Origin: Coniochaeta sp. PMI_546
Taxonomy: Eukaryota > Ascomycota > Sordariomycetes > Coniochaetales > Coniochaetaceae
Direction: 5' to 3'
Length of the DNA: 64,000 nucleotides
NCBI GenBank assembly: GCA_021432605.1
Contig: MU271157.1
Coordinates: forward strand, 434,001 to 498,000
Below are positions 23,618 to 33,128 of this stretch, piece by piece. Under the pieces are notes generated by a model that had not been told where the DNA came from, did not search any database, and saw nothing but the letters and a program-made list of their open reading frames with translations. The translations under genes were made by a program, and so were the position numbers. Numbering within the stretch: position 1 is the stretch's first letter; every line of letters begins with the position of its first letter.

Positions 23618-24966
23618 TCACTCGTCATCCTCAATATCGTCCACGACCTGACCACGGCGTCTCTCAGATTTGATCTTCCTCTGTGACCCGGCGATCACTG
23701 TGTCGCCATCTTCATCGGCCTGCTCATCGTCTTGCTCCATGCCGAAGTCGTCCTTGTCTTTCTGAGCGTCGGCCTGCTGCTGTCTCTTGATCTTTCGCAG
23801 CAGAATCTTGTCCAAGAAGAAGTCTTGCATAGAAAGTTGCTACAGATAATGTCAGCAAGATGCAGTCGGATGGCCGAATCGTGGGCGAGATGACTTACTT
23901 GAGTGCAACCCGTCTCAGGACACTGGACCACCCGGTTGTTCCCCATATAATCGATGATAGACTTCTTGTCAAATGTATGTTTGCATTTATTGTTGCTGAA
24001 TGGCGCTTCCATGACCTGCAACGACAATGGACACCTGAAAGTGCGCACTTCTCTAGCGATCTGCAGCTCGTCGTCGTCATCTTCGCCGGGAGCATCTGTT
24101 TCTCCGACTTTCGACAGTACCGGGTGACCGTCTGGTCCAAACCACGTTGAGGCATGTGGGAGAGTTGTACCGTCGCTCGGATGCTGAGCATCATGTAGCG
24201 TCCTCTTGAAGAGAATGTAGTCGTTGTGGGAGGCGTATCGTTGGCCCATATCCATTTGGGTCCAATCCTCCGCTTTGGATTGACGGACCTTTTGTAATAC
24301 CTCGCTGACGCCGGTAACGACGTTGTCCTCCGGTTCTATCATCTCCGAATCCTCTTCGTTTTCCTCATCGTCTTCTGCGTTTCCGCCATCGTCCATTGCA
24401 TCGCCGAGGCCGCTAGCCGCAGACTGGCGCGGCTCCTTCTTGCTCTTCCTCACGACATCTCTTGGTCTCCAGTTCTGCGCTTGTGACTCTAGTTCGCCAC
24501 GGACCATATCTAAAACCACCGGCTCGTCCTCCAATTCGACGCGGTAGTCGATAATATCACGTAGTGCAGCCTCCAGCTTACCCGTCATAGCAGAAACGTC
24601 CTCGCCCAATCTTGCGACATAGTTTTCAAGATCGATGTCAGCTTCCGTCTTGTCCCGTCCCGTCTGCGCTAGCATCTCAGCACGTCGCTGCAGCGTCGCG
24701 TGATTTTCCCACGCACGATCGTTGGTCGCACCAACTGCATCCCGTATCAATTCCGTCGATTTCTTCAGGTGGTCGTCGAATTTCCTGGTGCTACGGTTGT
24801 TGGAGATCTGAGCCAGAGCACGCCTCGCTGCATCGTTCAGGGGTTGAGACGGCGCCTCATATGGTGGCAGCTCCTGAGAGGAGTCGACCCGGTGGTTTCC
24901 AGGAGCAGATGCTGAGGAAGGGTCAGCTCGCCGTCGGCTATTCTGTAAAAGACGACCCGGAGCCAT
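23618..24966 (-). CDS. NSE2: SP-RING SUMO E3 ligase Nse2/Mms21 of the SMC5-SMC6 complex
   Basis: Two exons, 23899-24966 and 23618-23839, encode 429 residues, longer than yeast Mms21 (267). The first 230 residues are helical and acidic, as expected for the coiled-coil region that docks on the Smc5 arm, with an acidic run near 215-235. The SP-RING lies at about 309-356: FRCPLSLQVMEAPF, KCKHTF and VVQCPETGC, with ligands C312, C328, H330, C349 and C354. The tail is rich in Lys, Asp and Glu. Known role: SUMOylation during DNA repair and sister-chromatid resolution in the nucleus. The intron uses GTAAGT, branch CTGAC and acceptor GTAG. The extra length comes from the acidic linker and tail. Identity is firm from the SP-RING pattern. 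Confidence 0.92.
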
Positions 24967-25662
24967 GGCACCACTTCGAAAGGAGTATCAGGCGGTTATG
25001 TCGCAGAACCTGACGACTTTTGATATGTCGATATACGATGTTGTGATTGGGTTGTGTTGGGTTGTGCACGCGAATCGGTCGATGGAAAGAAGGGCACTGC
25101 AGTGCGACCGACCGCGAGGACGCGTTGTGGCCCTCTTGACAGCCTTACAGGTCCAGATCTCACCGAAAAATGCGACCTTGCCTCGGGTTTCCTTGAGATC
25201 GGATCTAAGACAGTTTCTCGTATTTCCTGGCGAGATACGGCGATAAAGGTTCCATCTGCTGTTCTTGCTGCGGTGCTGCTTGACGGGGTTCAAGTCCAGG
25301 GCAAGTCCTCGAGTCGCGTTGAGTTTTGTGAAACTCGCGTCTAGGTACTTTGAAAGAGGTGGGTCTCGATGTTGACCACTTGTGCGGGGTTCCTACCACC
25401 GGTACCTAATTGCTCGCTTCGTAGGGCGGGCCAGTTCTGGCCCCTCAACAAAGCGGGAAGACATGCAAGCGAGCCAGCAAGCGAACATAGCAGGTTGATT
25501 GGGTCACACACCCTTGTCTCAGACAACAACAATGACATCAAGCGGGGAGAAATGCGCCGCATCGATGGAATTCGCGATCTCGAGCACCAATGGTGAGCAT
25601 TGTGACACGTGATGCCTGTACATAGTACATACGTAGGTCTACGTACACACTCGTGTACGGTG

Positions 25663-25692
25663 TACACTACACTATAGTGTACATGTAGTGTA
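25663..25692. repeat. Nested palindrome and inverted repeat
   Basis: TACACTACA (25663-25671) and TGTAGTGTA (25684-25692) are exact inverted copies. Overlapping them is a perfect 14-bp palindrome, TACACTATAGTGTA (25668-25681). The surrounding 80 bp repeats GTAC and TACGTA motifs. Confidence 0.85.
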
Positions 25693-26819
25693 TGCTAATT
25701 TGCAAATGGATTCTCGATTTGCACATGTCGAGGAGATACCCACGGCCACGAGCGCACCATGAATCGCCTTCTTGCCCCCAGGCTTGTTACCATGCGATGT
25801 CTGTCTCTCCCCGGGTTTGTCAGGCCAGGATATCCACGTTTTCCCCGACAGTACACATCGACAGTTCATGCGATTCCCTGATTGGTAAGTCGTAGTCGTA
25901 CAATTTCGAGCTACCCAGATTACGGGTGTACGTACGTATTGGCAGACGGATGTGAACATCAACTGCCAATCAGCCCGACATTCGTCGGCTTTGTCCAGCA
26001 AGGGACCGACACCGTGATTGATGCGAGCCTCGCAAGTGTCGCAAGCTTCCATATTTTCTGTTCAGGAAAGCATGCCTATCACCTTCGTGATGGCTCGCAC
26101 TGGAACCCTGCTGTGTGCTGCGCCGTAGATCACGGTACGGCAGCTTCCGCGCCTCCATCCTTTATGTTTGCTCTTCTGCTCTGTTTGGCAGGACCCGAGG
26201 GCTCGTTGCCTCTAATATCATGGTTGTCTATGGAGGCATCCAGACTTTGGCAACGTGACCATCCATCATTGGATTACATCTCGTTTGTTCTACATAACGG
26301 GTGGGAGGACAGTCAGTTGCCGTGTCGACGGCACATCGTCTTCTTCTCTGGATAATAAATTCTGCTGCTTTCAGATCAATGTCATACAGATTAGGTAGGC
26401 ATCAGATTCTCTCTGTCTCTGTTCTGAATCTTGTCCTTGAGGCATTCCTTATCACGGAGACAAGGAGGCGTCCATCCGCTGTTTCCCCCGCCGTCATTTA
26501 GCTTTAGCCTAGGCAAAGACTATCAGTACACTGGACTCGGTATCAATTCCTACCTCCAACGACCTTGAAACTTTCTATTTTCCTCTACCTCATCCCCATT
26601 TTTCACGTCAGCCGCCTGTCTAGGAAATGGAGTACGAGATACAATGATGCTGAAGGAAATCGGATGCGGTACAGTCTAAGCTATGCATGCATGCATACAC
26701 GAGCCTCTGGAGTGGAATCAAGGTTCAATGCCCCTGCCGTATCCTGGATGCTCAACGTTCCATCTAGTGCCGAACTGGGCTAGTCCATCTGGAGTCCGCA
26801 CGCTTGTGTGGATATCCAT

Positions 26820-26830
26820 GATCTTCGATC
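26820..26830. promoter_or_regulatory. Candidate White Collar light-response element
   Basis: GATC TTC GATC, two GATC half-sites 3 bp apart, about 1.05 kb upstream of the VIVID start. White Collar complex sites in Neurospora contain paired GATC-type half-sites. Candidate only. Confidence 0.25.
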
Positions 26831-27049
26831 ACCGGGGTCTGGGCGATCTGACCAAAGCCGCTTCTTTGCCGGCGATCGCCAGCCATCAAGCCTCTACCGA
26901 GCAAGGAAAAAAAGGTCCGCCAACTCGGCCCGTCAACCAGCAACTACCGCATATAGACGGCCTGTCAATGCAGGTATTCGAAGCGGGTAAGACTGACTGT
27001 GCTGAGTGAACCCCCTGTCAGGCTGCTGGAACACACCCACGGTTTGTCA

Positions 27050-27062
27050 GATCGTTCCGATC
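27050..27062. promoter_or_regulatory. Candidate White Collar light-response element (best match)
   Basis: GATC GTTCC GATC has two half-sites 5 bp apart, the same spacing as I recall for the Neurospora frq proximal light-response element. It lies about 820 bp upstream of the VIVID start. Confidence 0.4.
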
Positions 27063-27562
27063 GCGTTGGTCTCGTGTGAGCGTGCAAGGGCCATGTGAGA
27101 CATATCTGACGCGGAATCCTCCAACTACCAGGTGTTATGGAATATGGATATGTTGGATATGGATTACACCACCTGGGGAACTTTGCCAGCCTAATCCCCG
27201 TTGCCGATTGATTGGACCCAAGGGATCAAAAACCTTCCTGGTGGATGCCGCCCCCTTCTCTGTCCTTTGAGATAGCTCCGATCACTGCCCCCGCAGGAGC
27301 ACGCTGCAATCAGAACCACATTGTTACCTACTGAGTGGATGGCCCCATGATTTGGCTTGAAAAAGAGGCTTCGGCTTCAACATCGCGCCAAAGTGCCAGC
27401 GGCGTACGCCTACCGCAGGGCCAGATCGTGCCATAACCAGCGCACCGGTCTTTTGTCTCACGCTGTCATGTTGCTCCCCTGCCGTATCCAGTATCCCGCG
27501 GTTTTGCTCCTGGTCACGCCTGGCTCGAGTGATCTGGGTCACAGAAAGCCGGAGCTTTCGAA

Positions 27563-27572
27563 GATCTCGATC
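27563..27572. promoter_or_regulatory. Candidate White Collar light-response element
   Basis: GATCTCGATC, two half-sites 2 bp apart and followed by C, so it includes a CGATCC core. It lies about 300 bp upstream of the VIVID start. Spacing differs from the other two candidates. Confidence 0.3.
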
Positions 27573-27871
27573 CAATCTTCTTCTATGGCAAAAGCGATAA
27601 TTGCGAGGTCGGACAAGCGTTTGACACGGTTATAGATGATCCCATGCTTCAATTGTGATATTTATCTCTTTCTTCCTCCTTTCAGACTCCCGTTTCCTTC
27701 CACCTTGAAATATTCGACCATCCTAGACGGTCACATCGAGTCCAGAGCAAATCGCCGATATACGTTATCGTTTATTGCGACTTAGAGGTTGTTACGCACC
27801 GGCATTTTGCGATACATCTTCGGCATAAACACCCCTGAAATCAACAAACCAACACCGACGACTCAGTGAAG

Positions 27872-28624
27872 ATGAATAGTTGGGAACATAGTGCTCTGGA
27901 GGTAACTTCGAACCGGCTCTAGATCTGCCGAGACGCGAGCAAGCAAAAATAGCTGATATCCCGTCTCTTAGTACCTAGAGCAGGAAGCACAAAATGGGGA
28001 TGCTGCAGCCGCCCAGCCAACGATATTCCACCCCACACTCTATACCGGGTCAGGTGTAGATGCCTTGAGCATCATGGTGAGTAACTACCCAGCATCGGGC
28101 GGTGTTGATATCATGAACCGAGCATCACTCGATAAGAGAGGCATAGGAGGATTCAGTGGCCACCTGTCGTCCGCATGGTATCAATACATCATCTTCTAAT
28201 ACATCAACAGCTCCAGATATACAACCGACCGAACCCGCAAGTCGAGATTGGGGCGGTCGATGCCTCCTGCGCGCTTATTCTCTGCGACCTGACGCAAGTG
28301 GACTCGCCAATTATCTACGCTTCCGAGCCATTCACAGCGTTGACCGGCTACTCTAAACATGAAGTGCTAGGACGCAATTGCCGCTTTTTACAAGCACCTC
28401 CCGATGCTACAACATTGCCTAGGAAATCGACAGCCGATAAGGCCGCCCTCAGGGAGATACGGCACGCTGTCAGCCACAACCGGGAGTGCCAAGTTGAGAT
28501 CACAAACTATCGAAAGGACGGGTCCAGGTTTCTGAACTACCTCACCATCATCCCGGTGCGGTGGAATAGTACCGAGTTCAACTATTCGGTTGGACTGCAG
28601 AGTGTGGCGGCGGAGTACGCTTGA
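27872..28624 (+). CDS. vvd: VIVID-type LOV blue-light photoreceptor
   Basis: Three exons, 27872-27901, 27972-28076 and 28211-28624, encode 182 residues; Neurospora VVD has 186. The N-terminal cap (MNSWEHSALEY, then HPTLYTGSGVDALSIM) precedes LQIYNRPNPQVEIG. The flavin motif GRNCRFLQ is at 99-106, with adduct-forming C102 (VVD C108). C65 and C70 match VVD C71 and C76. The VVD-type insertion between the E and F helices is present. Q177 or its neighbour in the final strand (YSVGLQ) matches the flavin-facing Gln. I68 and I79 match VVD I74 and I85; I128 and I158 occupy VVD M135 and M165. Known role: VVD dimerises in light and damps White Collar signalling (photoadaptation, circadian gating). All three junctions keep phase 0, and the gene stands alone. 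Confidence 0.93.
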
Positions 28625-29158
28625 AGAATCAGGGAACGGCTTGACCGTATGTGGGAGAAAGGTCATGGGTGTACGGAAGTGGGAATCACAGCAGGTTTCG
28701 CGTTCGGTAACGAACATGGATGACGGTCACTATTACGAGCTCTATTGGAAGAGCCTTGGTGCATTGGTATGCAGCATGTCATGGTTGTCTTTGGTTGATT
28801 TAGACGGTTGATTGGGTTGCATTGCTAGTGATAGAAAGCGGCATCCTGCTTTTAGGCATCGACGATACCCCTTTCGCGTTTTGGCCGGAGAGATGGCATT
28901 GGGCTTCACATTCGAACGGTTCACCTACGCATTTTAGCGTCCGGCCGCCGGCATTGACTTGTTTGTATCATGATGGATGGAACGAAAGAGCTGGTAACTA
29001 TCTGCATCGGGCGTTTGGGTTGAAAACATTACGGACCCTTGGGAGTCACTTACAGCATATCGAATTTGAGGGAAACAAGCATACTTACTGTCCAGAGGCT
29101 GACCTGCCCAACTTATCATCTGCATGTTGAGTTCGCACGGTTTCTCGCACGCTTCCTT
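28625..29158. other. 3' flank of the VIVID homologue
   Basis: Non-coding sequence leading into the repeat island. No gene or RNA signal was seen. Confidence 0.5.
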
Positions 29159-29675
29159 TCAAATCTCATTCTCCCACCGTTCTGCCCAAATACCAGACCA
29201 TATAGCCACTGCACACTGACGTTTCAGAAGCACTACTGATACTGCTTCCTTGTTCACCTGTGCCTCCGGAAACATTCTTCTCCATGTCTCCCATGGCACA
29301 GCAACAGCATATTTAGAGCGTGCCTCGCCCCAATCCTTCTCAGCCTTTAGAACCAGCTTGCGGAGCCGCCTTATATAGCCTTTAAGCTCCTTTCTTCGTT
29401 CAAGATCCTCGCGGCTAGTTACCTGAAGGCCCTCGATAATAAGTTTGAACCTGGCTATATTATCTCGATCCGTAGGCTTGTTAGGGAGGTCGATATAGAT
29501 AGTCTTGATCTCCTATTTGGTACTGGGGACTGGGACCTCGTAATTGACGGTAGTGGTTTTGGATATTGTGGACTGCGGTTGCGATAGGAGGTTAGCGGCG
29601 CGATAGATTCCTGGTGTTAGAGGGTGCCACTTGCCTAGAGTGATTGATTCGGTTGATGGATGGAAGTGGTGGAAT
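29159..29675 (-). pseudogene. Broken, unidentified reading frame
   Basis: On the minus strand a frame runs LGKWHPLTPGIYRAANLL ... VNYEVPVPSTK, then a TAG at 29513-29515, then resumes as EIKTIYIDLPNKPTDRDN and ends WAERWENEI-stop at 29159. The downstream half looks clearly coding, with charged helical stretches (SREDLERRKELKGYIRRLRK) and tryptophans. No ATG opens it, and an upstream TGA blocks extension. One nonsense change and a missing start suggest a relic, perhaps of a repeat-encoded gene, since it sits beside the SRP40 relic and possible LTR debris. I do not recognise the family. Confidence 0.45.
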
Positions 29676-30002
29676 CAATCGGTGGGAGGACTTGTGTGGG
29701 AGACCCGATTGCTTGGCTCGTAGGACAGGCGGCTATTTTGTGTGCCGTGGGCGAAAAGCTTGTTCTGGCAAGCTGGTATCTTTATGGTCTGGTTATTTAG
29801 AGTTCACGGCTGTGACTCGGTTCGGTGATGTGACTCGGTTCGGTGATACTGTTGATGAGTTTTGGGTTTGCGTAGGCGAGGTGTTTCGAAGTTGGGATGA
29901 AGGTTATTGTGCGAAATGGATAACGGGTATCTATCCAACAGTGTTAATTCTCTTGTACTTCAAGCTAGGAAGCCTTACGTGTCGGCGGACTTATAACTAA
30001 AT
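29676..30002. other. Spacer between two relics
   Basis: 327 bp without coding signal. It contains a short direct repeat (CGGTTCGGTGATGTGACTCGGTTCGGTGAT, two 15-bp units) near 29818-29847. Confidence 0.45.
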
Positions 30003-30790
30003 AGTAGCTACCCTTCTTCTTCTTGTTCTTCTCCTTGGTGAAGCCCTTGCCACGCGCAACAATCAAGTCTTCGTATGCCTTCTATCCCCACTTATGACTA
30101 GCAAACGCGTTAGAAGCCAACCGCGGGTCCATTACTATATCATCCTTGATACGGGAAAATGGTTTCGGCGGTTCCCTTCTTTCGCTACCATTCTTCTTGC
30201 CCCGGTTGTTTGCCTTGATGGTCGGGTTAGGAGGTAGCGGGGCGAATATAGATACCGGGAAGACCTCGGGCGAAGCCTTGCCTACGGTGGCCGAAGTGTC
30301 GGATCCGGAGGTCTCCTTTTTCTCCTGTTTCTTGGCCTCCTTAGCCTCCTTTTGCACTTGTTTAGCGGAGTCAGACTCCGAGTCGGAGGAGTCGGAAGAG
30401 GAGGAGTCGGAAGAGGAGGAGTCGGAAGAGGAGGATTCGGAAGAGGAGGAGTCGGAAGAGGAGGAGTCGGAAGAGGAGGAGTCGGAAGAGGAGCAGTCGG
30501 AAGAGGAGGAGTCGGAAGAGAAGGAGTCGCTATCACTGTCACTTTCGCTCGACGATGTGGAGGACTCGCTGTTAGGGAGAGGAACTTGGGCAGCTTCCTC
30601 GACCTCTGACTCAGCATCTGAATTCGATTCAGAAGACGAGTCTTCATCTGAGGATGACTCTTCCTTAGACGACGATTTTGGTATATGGCTTCTCGTCCTC
30701 GGAACTAGACTCAGAGCTCGACTGAGGAACTTTCGCTAGCCGACTCGGCCTTGCATTTTTACGTGGTTGACTTGGGCTGCGCGGCAAATT
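30003..30790 (-). pseudogene. Broken copy of SRP40/Nopp140-type nucleolar protein gene
   Basis: Read on the minus strand, a Ser/Asp/Glu-rich low-complexity region (repeated SSSSD units) leads to KEAKEAKKQEKKE and then the SRP40 C-terminal domain: PFSRIKDDIVMDPRLASNAF, then KAYEDLIVARGKGFTKEKNK and KKKKGSYY. The frame is broken. There is a TAA in STT-stop-KCKAES near the upstream end, at least one frameshift in the acidic region, and a TAG between SHKWG and KAYED inside the C-terminal domain. The N-terminal LisH part is missing, and similarity stops at GSY, before the usual GG end. Family knowledge: SRP40/Nopp140 is a nucleolar snoRNP chaperone. This is a truncated, decayed copy; an intact gene is expected elsewhere. 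Confidence 0.8.
30384..30527. repeat. 15-bp tandem repeat inside the SRP40 relic
   Basis: About nine copies of a 15-bp unit (GAGGAGTCGGAAGAG, with occasional single-base changes) encode Ser/Asp repeats on the minus strand. Confidence 0.9.
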
Positions 30791-31060
30791 AGTTTTAATA
30801 AGCTTTCTAGTAAGAGACGCCAGAACTACCGTTACGGTCTTCCTACAGTACCTTATACAAGTAGACTCAGATTATAGCTTGCCATATAAGACTACCGCCA
30901 TCCGAGCGGATGTCGTATGAATCTCAACTGGTAGCTCCGTTTCATCATTGTCTCTTAAGGACGGGTTTACCCCGTCGAGGTTTGTGTAAGGGTTAGGAAG
31001 CGGTTCTTCAGCCTTGCTGATATTGGAGACGCGCTTCCTTCCTCTTCATGTCCCTCAACC

Positions 31061-31139
31061 TCCTTCCCCCGGAGCCTCCTTCCCCTAGAGCCTTCTTCCC
31101 CCAGAGCCTTCTTCCCCCAGATCCTCCTTCCCTAGAGCC
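31061..31139. repeat. 16-bp polypyrimidine tandem repeat, five copies
   Basis: Units of the form TYCTTCCCCCRGAGCC repeat five times with few changes; the last is 15 bp. The opposite strand is polypurine. Confidence 0.88.
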
Positions 31140-32011
31140 CCTTCTCCCTCCAATAGCCGGTAGTTAATAAGACCCTGGAACACTGAGTCTTGACATCACA
31201 GACAGGCTAGTGGCCTAATGGTCATGGCGGTGATGAACAATAACCTTGTTACGGGCTAACAGCTTGTTCGAGCTATAGCATGGACATAGATCCTCTCGTG
31301 ATGATAACAGTTAAGTCTGAGCCATTGTTTTCTAGTTAGTCAGGTAGCCTTTCTCTTTTTAATAACAAAGGGTTTTTTAATCACATACCTGCTTTGATTG
31401 TTACTTTTCTTGAGTTGATATGAAGAGATAAGAATGAACAAGCTGTGAAAGGAAGTAGCTCGGTTTTGTACCTTCCTCGTGGCCATCCCTCCTACATTGC
31501 TCGCCGGTGACTCGGGGGTGGCAAGAAGCCGAGAAACGTTAACCAAGCTATATATTAAAAAAGTGTAACATGCCCGAGGGCGACAAGTATCAGAGAAGTC
31601 CTCAATCTTATTCGTACCAAGACCTCTTTATCCGAACCCAGGAGTCACGCCGGACCTCTTAACTTCTGCATAAAGTTGCCTTCCGCATGCGCTGCGCGCT
31701 ACGCGTAATACAAGCAAGCCGCCGCCGGAGGTGCTCATCCGTTGACGATTACCCTAACCAGAAGGAATAAGCACTATTTGAGCTACCTTTGAGTCACACA
31801 TCGATGTCGTCCAAGCTATTCGAGCACAAATATCAACCCTCTAGCCATTTAGGCAAATCAGGATTCAGGAATTAGCTCCGTAGTTTTACCGAATAGCACG
31901 ACGCCTATAGGGGCTCTGACAACGTAACGAGTTTGTTATAAGACTCAAACGGTCTTTTCACCCTATTCTATACGCCTATCCTGAAATAGCGTGTAAGCTA
32001 TACGGCCAATT

Positions 32012-32032
32012 CCGCCTGTTACCAATGTTCGG
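32012..32032 (-). mobile_element. Possible LTR-end and primer-binding-site junction (retrotransposon relic)
   Basis: The minus strand reads CCGAACA then TTGGTAACAGGCGG. This resembles an LTR ending in CA followed by a TGGT-type tRNA primer-binding site. No paired LTR, target duplication or reverse transcriptase could be shown, so the call is tentative. It would place a 5' LTR at higher coordinates and internal sequence toward lower ones. Confidence 0.25.
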
Positions 32033-33128
32033 CCCGGTATATGGCGGTATAGAGTCTATCGAGTGACCCGCCAGTATAGCTGTTGCTGCCGTGGGCGGGC
32101 TCAATTGGCTAGATGACCGTCTCCAGCGTGGCGCGCGGTGTGGGATGATGTCTGTTCAAACTTTAAGACACAGCAGGGTGTCGTCTCGGTTTCTCCCTTA
32201 GATATTATGCTCCTAAATTGAGGTGCGGGCGCTCAGGCGGGAGGTTTAGGAGCTGAGGGCAAGCCGGCAGGTGCCCCAAGCTATGGCAACTAGAGAGGAA
32301 AGTGCCACGTAAAATTCTGCCACCTATACGCCGATGTCGAGTATACCGCAAAATCGCCAGGCTCTAGTACTTTAGTACTAGCTAAACACAGATATGTATT
32401 GACCTTAAGGGTAGCAAGATGGGAGGTCGTCTGTATCAAGCGCTGCCACAACGCCTTGGAAGACCCTACTAATGGCCGTGGGGGAAGCTGTGGTGCCAAA
32501 GACCGATTGGTCAATATACGGCTCCCACAGCCAATTTTGCGATCGTCTGCTTATCTATGGGAGAGCGGACGGGATCCCGAGTTCTCAGACGTCTGTGGTC
32601 GTACGTGGAAGAACAGCAGCGTAATGTGGTTCTTCAGACCCGGATGCCTCAGTTTGCTTCCATGCTCGACCTAGCCCTCTCGGTCGAATGAAAGCATAGG
32701 ACCATAGCTTACGCCAGGTTTTCCATCCTCAACTATGGTCCAACGAAGGACCGGCACACCCGACGATTGCAGCACCAATTTTGGCCACTTGGGGAAGAAG
32801 CCACCGGAAAAGTCTTCCCCCGATCATTGGCCTGCTCACAAAACCTGGAATTATTTCGGCAAGGAATATAAGTGGCTAGCGTGTCGGGTTGTCGTGTGCT
32901 TTAGAAGCTGCCGAGAGGAGGGGAACAAAGTCTCCGGCTCGAATGGCGTGATGTGAGACTCAGAAGTTGACAAACGCATGGAATTAGTACTGAACATAAT
33001 GTGAGATACGGGACTGATCGATCTGCTCTGAATGCGGGTTTATCATCAGGCTTATCATGCGCAGGTTGCCGGAGGCCATGGACTTGTCTATAACAGTGTC
33101 GGAAAATCTTGGGCATCTACCTAATGAT

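Larger units (their letters stand above)
24967..27871. other. Intergenic between NSE2 and the VIVID homologue
   Basis: A 2.9 kb divergent region without a supported gene. It contains a palindrome-rich patch (25617-25695), an ATGC run near 26684-26696 and three closely paired GATC motifs (26820-26830, 27050-27062, 27563-27572) upstream of the photoreceptor gene. Frames near 25672-26355 on both strands lack domain signals. Confidence 0.5.
30791..33128. other. Repeat-rich, non-coding, probable transposon debris
   Basis: No intact gene. It contains a 16-bp polypyrimidine tandem repeat, many in-frame stops in all frames, TA-rich motifs, and a minus-strand motif resembling a retrotransposon primer-binding site. 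A minus-strand frame at 31340-31546 has no recognised domain. The part from about 32700 to 33128 is probably the 3' flank of the Bre4-like gene. Confidence 0.5.

Noticed and set aside
25284-25300. GGGTTCAAGTCCAGGG, resembling a tRNA B box
   Set aside because: No matching A box, anticodon arm or acceptor stem could be folded around it.
30146-30739. A 197-codon plus-strand frame with long Ser-Glu repeats
   Set aside because: It is the antisense of the SRP40 relic. The minus strand carries the recognisable C-terminal domain, and the repeat is open on both strands because the unit is 15 bp.
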